Translations under genes and position numbers: made by a program
Part shown: in pieces, positions 1 through 11,334 of the stretch
How the letters are laid out: every line of letters starts with the position of its first letter
Position numbering within the stretch: the stretch's first letter is position 1
NCBI RefSeq assembly: GCF_014633365.1
Contig: NC_068345.1
Coordinates: 14,020,058-14,084,057 of the forward strand
Source of the DNA: Diospyros lotus
Taxonomy: Eukaryota; Streptophyta; Magnoliopsida; Ericales; Ebenaceae
Direction of reading: 5' to 3'
Length of the DNA: 64,000 bases
Notes under the pieces: generated by a model
The model's input: only the letters and a program-made list of their open reading frames with translations
Told to the model about the DNA's origin: nothing
Database searches by the model: none

Positions 1-18
1 GAGTATGTAAATTATATC

Positions 19-735
19 TGTTGTTGTGAAGGTGCAACAATGAATTTGTAAAGTGGGAATAGTGATCTTGACATCCCTATGCAAGAATAATCAAGAGGTC
101 TTAAGAGATGATAACGTGTTGGTGTTGATGCATAGTTGCTTGCTGATGAATATGAGCCCTGAAATAATTGACTGCCCTTGAAATAACTGATTGGCACCGA
201 AAAATCGATTGGCCTTGAGGAACCAATTGGCCCTTGGTTCGATTAGCCCTAAAGAATCGACTAGCCTCGAAAAACCATCTGGCCTTGAGAGGAAAATAGA
301 GTCTCGGTGTGGGAATGAGTCCTTCCTAAGTCAGGAGGCAAGCCTCCTATTTATAGAGGAAAGAGAATGGGACACATGGCAGCCATCTCAAATTTCTCGG
401 ATGGCATATATTTTGAGTGTATTCTTGGTATATTTCACAGCAATTTGGCTCGAGGAACGCCACCCAGGACACTAAGAATCGAGAGACCCTCAAGAACCGA
501 GAAACCCCCAAAAATTGAGAGATTCTGGAAAGTTTTGAACCGAGAGGTTCTTTGTTGCAATCAAGTTGGGGCATCTCGGCCACCACTTGATGCCTTCTCC
601 TTTGATTTTTTACTTTGGCTCTTCGAGTTATCTTCTTGGGTGTGTTTGACCCATGTCTATTTTTTAATATTTGTCAAGCATATTACTTGCAAAATCAAGC
701 CTATAAATAAGCCATGTATCTAAGCTATTTTGACA
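19..735 (-). mobile_element. LTR of a retrotransposon (solo or partial)
   Basis: Read on the minus strand the segment begins TGTCAAAATAGC at 735 and ends CACAACAACA near 19, giving TG...CA ends. Near 346-358 the minus strand has TCCTCTATAAATA, a good LTR promoter TATA box. The following ~300 bases contain short variants of an 'ATTGGCC/ATCGA' phrase, so part of the U5-like region is internally repetitive. No matching target duplication or primer-binding site was visible beside it. It lies downstream of exon 5 of the MADS gene, so it is either in the last introns or past the gene. Confidence 0.5.
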
Positions 736-867
736 TCTAGTAATAAAGCAGTCTTCCTCATCTCAAGTATGTTAATTCACACAACACCACATACAACATG
801 GTTGAGTTTAGGAAGAAGGAAGGGTTACCTTCCAACATTATGGTCCATAATTCACACAACACCACAT

Positions 868-898
868 ACGTTTAAATTGTGGTCCATAATTTAAACGT
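868..898. repeat. Perfect 11-bp inverted repeat (hairpin)
   Basis: ACGTTTAAATT (868-878) and AATTTAAACGT (888-898) are exact reverse complements separated by 9 bases. The loop contains GGTCCAT. The phrase TTCACACAACACCACATAC occurs just before it (851-869) and again about 75 bases upstream (near 776), so the hairpin sits in a small duplicated patch next to the LTR end. Confidence 0.7.
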
Positions 899-1141
899 CA
901 TGAAGATATATGTATATATATGCAGACTTTAGTGGTATTTCATAAATCATGGTAAGTTTTCATAAGAAAAAATTTGTAGTTGTCTTTTGGGTTCTTGAGC
1001 TTTTGCTTCGTTTCTTTCTAGTTTTCTTTCTGCCATTGGCACCAAGCTTCTTTTGACATAACATTATATTTATCAGAAAAAGAAAAAAAAGAGAGAGGTT
1101 TTCCATATATCTAGAATTAATAAATAAAGATGAAGCCTAAC

Positions 1142-2927
1142 CTTATTCTTCAGTGACTGTATCTCTCTACACATGATGTCCATCTGCAAATGACACCCCC
1201 ACTAATTAATTAAGAGCTCAAAATTAATGTATATAGCTTAGCGAATACAAATTTTCACATTAATATATAGGAAAAGATTAATAAATTAGCATATACATAT
1301 ATATATATGTACGTAAATTACCTTGGCTGAGCGAATTTGATAAATCCAAATCTCCAGATGCTTTTCGAGCATGTGTAACTCGTCCACTGTCATTGTCCCA
1401 AATCCCCCTCCTGACATGTTCCTACAGAGTCATTATCCTACCTTAATTAAATTGCCTCAAATTAACTTAAGAATCAATTATATATATATATATATGATTT
1501 ACTACTACTACGTACGTACGTACCTATTTAGAGAAACAATATCGATGTTTAATTTATTGGGGAAGAAGAAAATTAAACATGTTAAACTGTACCTCAGACC
1601 CTTCTGCAGAAACTCAATTTCACTTCTCAGCATACATGTTTCCTCTTTGGACTCCTGCGATCATGGCGGCATATAAAAACTTTAATTTGCTATACAATTT
1701 CAATACTGTTTTTCTTTTTTTTGGGTTCATTTACATAAGTAACTGTACCCTAACAGATATGTAGATATTTTAATATATATTTCAATACTGAATTTGCACT
1801 AGGATACAAAATTTTTTATTAAACTTTAATCTATAATAAAAATATTGATAAATTTTTCACTAAAATATAAAAAGATCACTAAATTTCAATTCTTATATAC
1901 AAATCCATAATTATCGTCAGTTACCGTTAAGAATTAAACTCTACCCAATAATTAAACGATCACTAAATTGTATACTAAAGTATAAAAAGATTATTGAATT
2001 TTATAATAAAGTATAGAAAGGTTATTGAAATTTATACTAAAATACATAAATGACACTGAATTTTATACTAAAATATAAAAAAGTTATTGATCTTTTTATG
2101 ACGTGATATTTTAATATCATATATGAGTCTACATTGTTAGTCACGTCAATATTCTATTAGTTTATTTTAACAACAACGAACGGTAGTTATGGAATTATAT
2201 AGAAACTAAAATTTTGTTATCTTTTTGTTACAAATTAAAATTTAATAAAAAAAATTATCTTAATGTGTACTTCAGTGCTATTTTTGTCATTTAGCCGCAT
2301 CAAGCCACGGGAGTGGTAGGACCATGCAGCTTGGTCTCCAAAAGATAGAAAATAACAAGCAAGCATCTGATGCCCAATTAGCACGCAATATATATATGTG
2401 TGTGTGTGTGTGTCAAAAAGAAGGATCAATATTCGGCCAGCACGAATACAGATTTCCAATTTCCAAGTATGTTGGGAGTGGAAAATAACTTCTTGTCATG
2501 GAAATCAATATGCACATACATAGTTGATTACGTACCTGAAGTTGCTGTTCTCCGGCCTGCTGAGGGAGCTGATCAGTCCCTCCGGTTGACTTCATGTACC
2601 TCTCAATAAGCCCTTGCATGGTTCTATATTTATAGACATATGTGTATGCATGTCATGTCATAAAGTCAGTATCGAAAACTACATCTTATCCTAATAAAGG
2701 AAGAGTCGATGACCCAGGATGAAAAAAGGGGTATATATATGGTACCCTTTAGTGGCCAGGTCGTAGAGCTTGCCATGGGCGGAGAAAATGAGAACGCCAA
2801 TTTCAGCATCGCACAGCACGGAGAGCTCCTTGGCCTTCTTAAGGAGACCAGCTCGGCGCTTGCAGAAGGTCACCTGCCGGTGCACCGGGTTCTCTATCCT
2901 CTTCATCTGGACCTTCCCACGAGCCAT
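1142..2927 (-). CDS. AGL12: AGL12-like MIKC MADS-box transcription factor, exons 1-5 (3' end off the window)
   Basis: Sequence-specific DNA-binding regulator of the MIKC MADS family; in Arabidopsis the AGL12/XAL1 member acts in root development and flowering. Five exons can be joined with GT-AG sites and matching phase: 2746-2927 (182 bp, MADS domain), 2536-2623 (88), 1593-1654 (62), 1322-1421 (100) and 1142-1183 (42). The 62/100/42 pattern is the classic MIKC exon pattern. Exon 1 starts [20 protein letters not shown] and holds the [19 protein letters not shown] core. Exon 2 reads [15 protein letters not shown] (I region). Exons 3-5 carry K-domain text such as [26 protein letters not shown] and [13 protein letters not shown]. 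These are 158 codons without a stop. The family is about 200 residues, so the last one or two exons (about 45 residues) should lie left of position 1. I found no match to them between 1 and 1141. The AGL12 subfamily call rests on motif resemblance from memory; the MIKC MADS call is firm. Confidence 0.9.
1796..2278. mobile_element. MITE-like element with long terminal inverted repeats, inside intron 2 of the MADS gene
   Basis: The left end reads GCACTAGGATACAAAATTTT and the right end, reverse-complemented, reads GCACTGAAGTACACATTAAG. Both then continue through TTTTATTAAA(C/T)TTTAAT and further in through AATTCCATAA / AAATCCATAA and TACCGTT. The inverted similarity covers at least 100 bases per side with substitutions and small gaps. 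There is no coding sequence inside. The element is about 483 bp and lies wholly within intron 2 (1655-2535). No convincing target-site duplication was found, so the exact ends and the superfamily are uncertain. Confidence 0.6.
1974..2097. repeat. 31-bp tandem repeat, four units
   Basis: Units start at 1974, 2005, 2036 and 2067, each 31 bases. The consensus is close to ACTAAAATATAAAAAGATTATTGAATTTTAT with a few substitutions per unit. The array forms the centre of the intronic MITE-like element. Confidence 0.8.
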
Positions 2928-3087
2928 AATTAGTTTCTTTAGACGACTAATTTGTGTGTGTTTTGCTGATTCTTCTCTGCAGACAACCTCCCACTAGTTT
3001 GAACTAGCTTCGAGGCTGTTGCACATCTCTCTCCGCACTCTCGCCTTCTCTCCCCAAACTCAGCTCTCTTTTGCAGACCTTCCACTC

Positions 3088-3099
3088 CTTATATCTCCT
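3088..3099 (-). promoter_or_regulatory. Candidate TATA box of the AGL12-like gene
   Basis: On the minus strand this reads GGAGATATAAGG, about 160 bases upstream of the MADS start codon. The stretch between it and the ATG is purine/pyrimidine-biased and free of long ORFs, as expected for a 5' UTR. Farther upstream are a CT tract (about 3166-3185) and a GA/poly-G tract. Position and sequence fit, but a TATA box in AT-rich plant DNA is weak evidence alone. Confidence 0.35.
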
Positions 3100-3193
3100 C
3101 CCCCCCCACCCCCCCTCCCCCCCAACCCCACCCAATGATTCCTCCCCCCACCTCCCACCCACCCCCCTCTCTCTCTCTCTCTCTCAAAAATAT

Positions 3194-3313
3194 ACAATAT
3201 TTCAGTTGGCATCCTTCTTTACACATCAACTTCTTGTTGTTTTTCTTAATTCTACAATATTTCAGTTGGCATCCTTCTTTACACATCAACTTCCTGTTGT
3301 TTTTCTTAATTCC
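3194..3313. repeat. 60-bp tandem duplication in the MADS promoter
   Basis: Positions 3194-3253 and 3254-3313 are almost identical, each starting ACAATATTTCAGTTGGCATC. The visible differences are T/C in CTTCTTGTT versus CTTCCTGTT and the last few bases. The duplication sits 270-390 bases upstream of the start codon, between the CT tract and the GA/poly-G tract. Confidence 0.9.
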
Positions 3314-3316
3314 ATA

Positions 3317-3353
<37 letters not shown>

Positions 3354-3371
3354 GGGGGGGGGGGGGGGGAG
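3313..3371. repeat. Compound microsatellite: TA-rich, then GA, then poly-G
   Basis: A TATATA tract passes into a (GA)n run and then a run of about a dozen G residues. The uninterrupted G run could be a polymorphic or assembly-sensitive locus. The apparent ORFs here are simple-sequence artefacts. Confidence 0.85.
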
Positions 3372-3399
3372 GAGACAGACTTATACCATATTAACAAGA

Positions 3400-6300
3400 A
3401 TGAGAGAAGCTCTCCCTCTCAAACACAAGGCATGCTACAACACCCACAAAACACATAAATAAGCTTAATTTGTCATTCCCACTTTGCGGTCAATAGCATG
3501 GTGCCATGAAGTGGAACCAGTCGAAGGGTATACTTTCCAGTGGCCCAAAGACTTCATCAAATTCTCACACGACAAATTAAGGACGGCCTCTGTGCCTCTG
3601 CCTTTCTAGCTAATTTGAAGGAGTTATATGGGTGCATGGGAACTAGAAAGAATCTAAGACCTACATGTAATGAAACGTTATACAACTTTATATCAAAAAA
3701 TTTCACTCATATATGTAAATTAAAATACAAAGCATTCATCAGATTTTTTTGGTTTTATCTTCAATACAGAAAATTCATTCGTTTTAACAATATTACTTGT
3801 TATGAACAATATTGTACAAACATATTTTTATAACCAAAAAACAGAATAATAAAACTTTTATGTACTCATTACAAAATGAAAGGTTAAGTAGCATAACAAT
3901 TTATATCTATAAAAATATCATTATCATAAACCCTTAACCCCAACCTACCTTACCTCTCACCCCTTCTGATCTCACCCCAGTGCACTTCGTGAGGAAGTCT
4001 CCTCATCCCAAAGATCCAATGCTACTTCCTCATTTCGGATATCCTAGGTTGACTCATTGTATTTGGCTTGCCCTCATCGTTACAGTAGCTTTATGTAAAT
4101 GTCCGGGCGTTAGTTTAGGTCGTGTATGTGATTTATGTTGTTCTCATTGGCCTTTGCTGTGTTGATAGTTGGTAGCAGTTTGGTTCTTTAGTAAATTTGT
4201 GTAGGCTGTTTCGTGTGTTGTTCCTATTCTTCCTCCTTGAGGTTTTCTTAGTACATCTCCCCTTTGTCTCCTGATCATGTGATTTTTGGACTTGTTCCAT
4301 TTTCATTAAGCAAACATACACACGCACACGCACATATATATGTGTGCGTCTATATATCTTAGAGAAATATATATCCAATTTTTTATTTGTTATTATTATT
4401 TTTTTTTAACAAAACCACATTTTGGCTTAGGTTTGTGTCATTGTGTTTAGTTGGAAAAAAAATATTTTTTAACTTTTATGAAAAACAAAAATCACCGCCC
4501 CGTAGAATCAATTTTTCATGAACAATAGATCAAAACATGTTTTAAAGGATTATTCAATAAAATTTAATTTTATAAAAAATATAATATGTCAAACAGTAAA
4601 AATAAAATTCAATTCTCCAGTTATTAAATTTCATAAAAAATACACTATGTTAAATAGTAAAAGTAAAATTTAATTTCTCAAATATAATATTTTTTATAAA
4701 AATTTTATGTTATCCACGGCACCCTTAATGGGTGATGTTAGGAAAAAGAGAAAAAACCATGTTAGTCAAAAGGCCTTGTCATGTCACAGTCACACTAAAA
4801 GTTAACGCCCCATCAGCCTGTGATTTGACCCAAACTAAGTGATCAGATGGGACTTCTAAGGACTATTAAGATCAAGAACAATGAAAAAACTATATCCTCA
4901 AATTTTTGGAGAATAAACAGAACGAAGAAACTCAATCTAAATAGAAGATATCAGTAAAGTATTATCTAGAAAGAGATAAGGATGGTCATTATCCTTCTAC
5001 CATTAGAAGAATAGTCCAGGTAAAAAAAGATTCTGAAGGCCCATCCATTAAGCCCTCAACTTGAGGTAATCAGTAGGATTCAAAGGGGTAGATAAATTGA
5101 AACATGGAATGAAGAATCAAGAAATTGACATTGATAGTCCTTTAGATGGGATGTGTCTAATTAAATTTCCATAAACCTAGTTAAAGATAACTCACATTAA
5201 TCTAACAATTTCAATTCAACTCAACCCTAAATTCACAAAATAAGAGGAAACCAACTAATCTTGTGTAGGCGGGGATGGCTTTCTTATTATCACCCTTGAC
5301 AAAACTCAATGAAAAGATATAAAATAATTTGAGAGATAAGCTAAAGGTACAACATTAAATACTATTCTAATAATCTTTAGTGTTATCGAAATTTATTGAT
5401 TTAAGTAAAGTGGTGTAATTCCATTCAAGTTCTAAGATAATAATTTTTATCTTTTCTCTAGATAAACATTCTACAATTTAGATGGAGGTCACACACATAT
5501 AACTAATCCCTAACAACATGGCACCCAACCATCCAAGTATACTATAGTTAACAATCACCTTGTGATCTTGCTTTTGATTGGTTTAGGAAAAAAAAATATA
5601 TATATATATATATTCTCTGTAAGTTTATAACACTAAACTTTATTTACCACCTTTGATCGTGTAAATATACTATTTTTCTTTTCAAGAATTCCGTGGTTTC
5701 CCATTCTAAATTAGGTGGGTCCTCCCAGAGGCACCTTGGGGAGGAAAAGGCTTTGTGTGGGCAGCAGCTCACGCAGAGCTTACTCAGCTTTGCATTGCAG
5801 ATCATCCAATTCCATGTGCAACCCAATCACACAGAACTAATTACTTTGGAGCCAATGAGCTGCCCATGTTAGGTTTGCCTTTTCCCACCCAGTTGCCACT
5901 GTGCACTTTTGCCTTCAGTTTTCTTGTTCATACAATTCCTTACAGTTCCTTTCTAGGGCGCCGGGGGGAGGGAGGGCTAGTGGCTTGGTCTATATATATG
6001 TGTGTGTATATGTATATGTATATATATGCTTAAACATTTCGATCGCTTTCTTTTGGGTAATTAATTAATTAACCCCAGTACTCACTCTAACCTTCCAATC
6101 CCATCTCAAAGCTTCATTTGAAGGCCAATGGAATCCTGTCAAATCAAACGACATCTCATCGAAAAGCCTAAAAGATCCCCTCTTGACATCTCAAGATCAT
6201 TAACAGCTGCATGAAGAGGCTTGGCACAGCCACGTGGATGCTGCCTTTGTGCTCCCATTTCTTTTTGCTATTTGTAAAGCTTGGATTCCCTCGTCTTTTC

Positions 6301-7013
6301 ACCAGTATACAATAATATGTTAATCAAGTAAAGTTTACACCATGAAGGTTGTTGGCATGGGATTGCTTTCGGTACATTTATCTTTAATTTGTGTGGCTGC
6401 CCTGATAGCTAGCTTTGAATCGCTTTAATTAACTTCATGGGAAAAACAAAAAAGCAAAAATTGTACGACAATATTGTATAGATGAACAAGTTGCATATAT
6501 TAAAAACATGTTCAATGTTATCGGGACATGAGATAAATTCCATGTTTTAAACAAAAATAATTTCATGGAACAGTATGTATATATCTAATTTGAACTTTGA
6601 TCCACTAACAATGTATCAAATTAATTAATTTACATGAGATAAGACGAAATTAATTAAAGATGTAACTACGTACTGTGTTGCTTTTCCCATACTGTGCTTA
6701 AAGTCTGAATCCAATATGTGCCATACATACTTCCTGAATGGCTTGTTTAATTCTAGTTTTTACCATTTTTCTCTTTTGTTTAATTTATTTTGTGGGTTTC
6801 CAGAAGAACTTCATTTTATATATTATAATCAAATGAATGCATTAAAAAATAGAAAAAAAAAAAAAAAAACAAAGAATACATCACAAGATAGTCTCCAAGT
6901 AGACATGAATACGTACCTTAGCATGTAGCTTTAATTAACCAAGCATTGCCAAATGCGAGGTTCATCCTCCCAAGAAAATTACAAAAAGAAGGAATTGCTT
7001 TGCCCGGGAGCAT
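3400..7013. other. Intergenic DNA without a recognisable gene
   Basis: No ORF with family resemblance or plausible splicing was seen on either strand. The stretch contains an approximate ~60-bp direct repeat near 4573-4690, TA and GT microsatellites (about 4310-4345, 5600-5613, 5990-6028) and a CACGTG G-box-like hexamer near 6230. The segment 5700-6300 is less AT-rich than its surroundings and might be regulatory or a non-coding transcript, but nothing shows this directly. Confidence 0.5.
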
Positions 7014-7022
7014 ACACAAATT

Positions 7023-9156
7023 GGAAAATGCTACTTGTCGAGAATCGTTTAGAAAAGCGCTTACTGAATGAATTTACTTTTTTTTTTTAATTTTTTTATT
7101 CTTTTTTGAATACCTACCCAAAGCCTCATATTCTCTCTCTCTCTCTCACCTACTCGAACACCCCTATTGCCATCAGCATCTCCCCTGTGTCACCTACTCT
7201 CTCTCTCCACCACGTCTCCTCCACCTTGCACGTTCGCACTGAAGCAAGAACCCACCTGTTGCGGTGGCCGGTGGCTACTGTGCAAGATCGAGGCGCCTTC
7301 ACCTCTGACCGTTCGGTCTCCTATCTCCGGCCTTCGACTCTTTCTCCCCTTCTCTCTCTCTCTCACTGGCAAGTGTACGACTGCAACCAGATTGTGGCCC
7401 CCCAACCTCCGGTCCTTCACCTTCGGCCTTGGAGTCTCTTTCTTACGCTCGTGCGCACGAGTGTCTTTCTAGCGGCCGCCATCCTTTGGCGACTATTAGT
7501 GCGTTTTTCAATTTGACCCAAAAATTTAAAATCAAATCTACAAAAATGCAATCGTTAAATCTAGTCTATTTTTGTATATGTTAATCCAATTGATTTAGTG
7601 TTTTTAATGGTAGACTTTGATCGTAAGAATTTTTGGCCGACGGCAGTCATCCATCGGCCATCACCATATGTGCAATGCAATTAATTTCATACAATAGAAT
7701 TCATGTACTTGAAAAGTTATAATTCATGTAATGTAATTAATTTCATGTTGTGTAACATACTTGAAAAGTTAGAATTCGTGTGAATTTTGCTATTTTATCT
7801 AATTGAATTCTGGGATGTTCGAATTTGAGTGAAATTGAGTTTTGCTATTTAATCCTAAAATATATGCTGCTTTGTAAATTCGATAAAAGATAGTGAAATT
7901 ATATGGCCTCAATTTTGGGCCTTTGTACAGAGGTCATATTTTAGGTAACTAATCACTTGAAATCAAACCATCTAATTGATGAAATTTTGACATTTGTTGG
8001 ATTCTTTCTTCGGCTTGTGTCTGGCTCTTTGATAGAGTTAAAATCCAGTGTAAAATGGTTAAGAGCTGCATTGTCAATCTAAAGCTTCAGATATGGGGCA
8101 ACATTGGGGTTCCCAGGATCAAATTCAGCATGACCAGATACAAGCAGGCTGCAATTATAAATAACTTGTTTCCTCATTCTCATTGCAAATGCCAACTCAC
8201 TGCAACAGTACCAACTATATCTTAAAATCATCTCCTACGTTTGTACTGCACCAACTATATATATCTTAAAATCATCTTTTACGTTTGTATCAAAATTCAA
8301 AACGACATTTCTTAAATAGAAGAAAATATGGCAACAAATCATAAGACAAAAACCCCCATTGGCTCTAAGAAAGCCAATCGTGCTCAAATTCAAACATCCC
8401 AGCATTCGATTACACAAAACAACAAAATGTACATGAATTCTGACATTTCAAAATCATTATATAATATGAAATTAATTACATTACATGAATTTTAACTTTT
8501 TAAGTATATAAATTCTATAATATGAAATTAATTACATTACACATACGAGTGGGTGGCTGACGGATAACCGTTGTTGGGCAGAGATTCCCATGATTGGAGC
8601 CTACCATTAGAAACACTAAGTCAATGGAGTTGACATACACAAAAATGGACTAGATTTAAAAGCTAGATTTTTGTAGATTGAATTTTTAATTTTTGGCTCG
8701 AACTGAAAAACGCACTGGCAGTCACCATGGGACTGCTGGTTGTCAGTCAAGCACTGGTGCTCGCTTGTGCACAAGCGCGAGAAAGAGAGAGAGAGAAAGA
8801 GAGAGAGACCCAAAGGCCGAAGGTGAAGTATCGGACGGTCGAAGGTTGGGGGACCACGATCTCGTTGCAGTCGCACACTTGCAAGTGAGAGATTGAGAGA
8901 ACGAGTCGAAGACCGTAGATGGAGGAGTGGATGGCTAGAGGTTGAAGTGCCCCGATCTTGCGCAGTCACCACCGGCCACCTCGGCGGGTGGATTCTTGCT
9001 TCAATGTAAGCGAGCAAGGTGAATGAGATGTCGTAGAGAGAAACGGTGGAGAGAGAAAGAGAGAACAAGGGCTTTGGGCTAGTACTTAGAAAAGAATAAA
9101 AAAAAAAAAAAATTCATTCGGTAAGCCCTTCTTTGAACCACAAGTAGCATTTTCCG
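7023..9156. mobile_element. Mutator-like element (MULE) with very long terminal inverted repeats
   Basis: The left end starts GGAAAATGCTACTTGT at 7023 and the right end is its inverse, ACAAGTAGCATTTTCC, ending near 9155. Both flanks carry the 9-bp duplication ACACAAATT (7014-7022 and 9157-9165), the size typical of Mutator-like elements. The inverted similarity runs inward for roughly 700 bases per side (about 7023-7750 and 8450-9156), with substitutions and indels. The arms are CT/GA-rich, so similar spurious ORFs appear on opposite strands. The unique middle (about 7760-8450) has no transposase. The element is therefore non-autonomous and may be a Pack-MULE. Confidence 0.85.
8079..8230 (-). 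pseudogene. Possible captured exon fragment inside the MULE
   Basis: In the unique centre of the MULE the minus strand has a short open stretch that looks protein-like, containing AFAMRMRKQVIYNC and VSGHAEFDPGNPNVAPYLKL before a TAG at 8079-8081. An intron-like TTGCAG sits within it, so part may be a terminal exon with its acceptor site. Just beyond, a ~37-bp segment (ACCAACTATATCTTAAAATC) is present twice in tandem, 8210-8287. I do not recognise the protein. A chance ORF is possible; the amino-acid composition is what suggests coding origin. Confidence 0.35.
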
Positions 9157-9165
9157 ACACAAATT

Positions 9166-10450
9166 AAAGGCTCTAACTAGCTAGGACTTGACTTGCTTCC
9201 TCAAAAAGAATATTGTCTATTAAAGGGAATTAGCTCTGAGGAGAACATGTTATTGCTACAGTAAGGGGAGAAAAGACGAAGAAATCTTCATGGCCTTTGT
9301 CCGTGAGGCAGCTAAGGAATATTAATCTCCATTATTAACTTCTATGTGAGCGTGTCTTGGATTTCTGAGGAGGAGCTACTTATTTATGTCCAGGACCATA
9401 AATTCTCCTAATTAGTGACAACTGGGAGTTCTTGGTTTTTATGCTCAATTAGCTCGACTCTAGAGATAAAGAATCTATTTCCAGCTTTACGAGCTGTCGT
9501 CCTCAAATCTTATGACTAAACACAGGGAGCTTCTCGAGCGAGCTATTGATCAGACCTCTGCATCCAAGGAAGATGATTGAAATTCATATACAATACTTGA
9601 TTTAGAGAATATAAGTTTAATGAAACCCTGGCATGCAGATCCATCATTGTTTGATAATGGGGCCGGTGAACCGAACTTTCGGATATATATCTCGTTGCTT
9701 TCCCCTGCTAGTGAATGGAGATGCTCTTGCCATGAACCCTTGATTTCTTCCCAGATATATATATAGTACGTTTGGATCTCCCATTCTCCTTCTCTAAGCA
9801 TCTAATTGTATCTCTGAGCCATTTTTTTCCAGTAAGAACCCACAAAAATCAGTGGCCTCCTCTCCAGAGCTTCCTTTTCATTCACTGGATTAAGATCATA
9901 TTAGAGTATACCATATTCTTTGACATCTGTAAACGCGAGCACCTGCTTCATCCGGGTGTGGCACGGCAAGAGCGTTGGTTCACCATTTTTGTGAATATTG
10001 GAAATAGGCCATTCAGTATAGGGTTTTGATTTATCACAATTATAGTTCTGAGGGAGGGTGTGAGTTATTTGGATAGTGACAATTGAAATGGTTTTACAAT
10101 TTTGTCCATTCAAAAGTCATAAACCCTAAGTTGCACGGAAATGAAAATAAAAAATGTTGTCGATACGAAATGATCAAAAACGTGGAAATGGTATTTTTTT
10201 CAAAAAAGTAAAAAATGGAAACACGGGATAAAGTGTAAATTAAAAAAAATATAGGAGTTTTTTGTAAATATAATTTTTAATATAAAAAATTATAAAAAAA
10301 ATAGTTCAAACATAATACAAACAAACATAAATAATAAACATACATCTATAATAAAAAAAAAAAAGTATAACCAAATCAAAATCAGATGCTATGCTACAAA
10401 AGTTGGGATTGCATATTAATCTAACGAGCATAACTTAACACTAGAGGTAT
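9166..10450. other. Intergenic DNA without a recognisable gene
   Basis: Nothing coding was recognised. The stretch 10140-10380 is a low-complexity A-rich region. The short ORFs on both strands near 9550-10110 show no family resemblance. Confidence 0.5.
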
Positions 10451-10494
10451 TGCTATAGTTTGATCGTTAAGAATTTATATAATCTAAAGCTGAT

Positions 10495-10707
10495 GTGAAC
10501 GGTAAAGTTACAAAGGCAAGGGTTGTCCAAAAGCATATAATTTCAAGTCTTGGGCCAATTACTCATTCAATGGTTAAACAATTTCAAAAGAAACTTGAGT
10601 TATTTATTGGAAAGACTCCAGTCCATTTGGTACAATTAGAGTTCAAAGTGAAGGAATTAAAGTCCAAATTAATCACATTACTCACTCGCTTGGAATGTCA
10701 GTCATGA
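10495..10707 (+). pseudogene. Possible C-terminal tail of a Ty3/Gypsy polyprotein
   Basis: The translation contains GPITHSMVKQFQKKLELFIG. This resembles the 'GPITRSRAKK' type tail found after the integrase in many plant Gypsy polyproteins. It lies just upstream of the Gypsy element described next and may belong to an older copy or to its rearranged 3' part. The match is short, so the call is tentative. Confidence 0.35.
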
Positions 10708-11308
10708 AACTAATTAGATGAGTAATTTTGGAACCCCATAACTTTTGAATGGGATGGAATTATGAGGCATGTCATATGTTAACGGAAAACTCAAGATCTC
10801 AACTACAACTTTCTATATTCATGGGTGACTTTTCGACTTTCCAACTGTATTTTATGACTGTTTCAAGTTTAGTGGTCATTACTCAATGGGTGGAGCGGGA
10901 ATTACAGATTTTTGAGGCATCTTTTGAATATTTGTCCAGCAAACATTTATGATCTTGATTTTGAACACTTTTCTTTGATTATTATGTCTTCCACATTTGA
11001 ATTTATAATTTTGCTTTAATTATTATGGCACCCATGCTTGGAGGGATGTTCCAAAACTAGTATTTCTATGTGTGATCTAGTAATATTTTGGGAATGAACA
11101 TTTTTATCAAGAAAGTGTAGAGAGCATTTTACCCTAATTCTTATCTAAGCAATTTATTTGTTTAGTAGCAAATTTACTTGATTCTTATCACTCTTCCTTC
11201 TTTTGTCTCATAGTGTGGTGAATCAAAACTTGTATTTCTTGTTTGTGGTGAATTTTCTTATCAAAGAAGGAGTGCTAGTATTTCTTTTGTATTTTGGGCA
11301 CATCAAAT

Positions 11309-11320
11309 TGGTATCAGAGC
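11309..11320 (+). other. Primer-binding site of the plus-strand Gypsy element
   Basis: TGGTATCAGAGC is complementary to the 3' end of initiator Met-tRNA, the usual primer of plant LTR elements. It lies about 15 bases before the gag start, so the 5' LTR should end just upstream near 11300. The left end of that LTR was not located. Confidence 0.8.
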
Positions 11321-11334
11321 ATAGGTTTCTAATC

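Noticed and set aside
3071..3458. Three overlapping ORFs of about 100 codons
   Set aside because: They are built from CT, GA and poly-G/C microsatellites plus the 60-bp duplication, and lie in the MADS promoter.
7106..7516. 136-codon plus-strand ORF, with a similar 150-codon minus-strand ORF at 8616-9068
   Set aside because: They are the two arms of one inverted repeat read on opposite strands. The composition is low-complexity (S, L, P, R from CT-rich DNA) and there is no known domain.
11309..11320. TGGTATCAGAGC considered as part of a tRNA gene
   Set aside because: It is the primer-binding site complement; no cloverleaf or box A/B around it.
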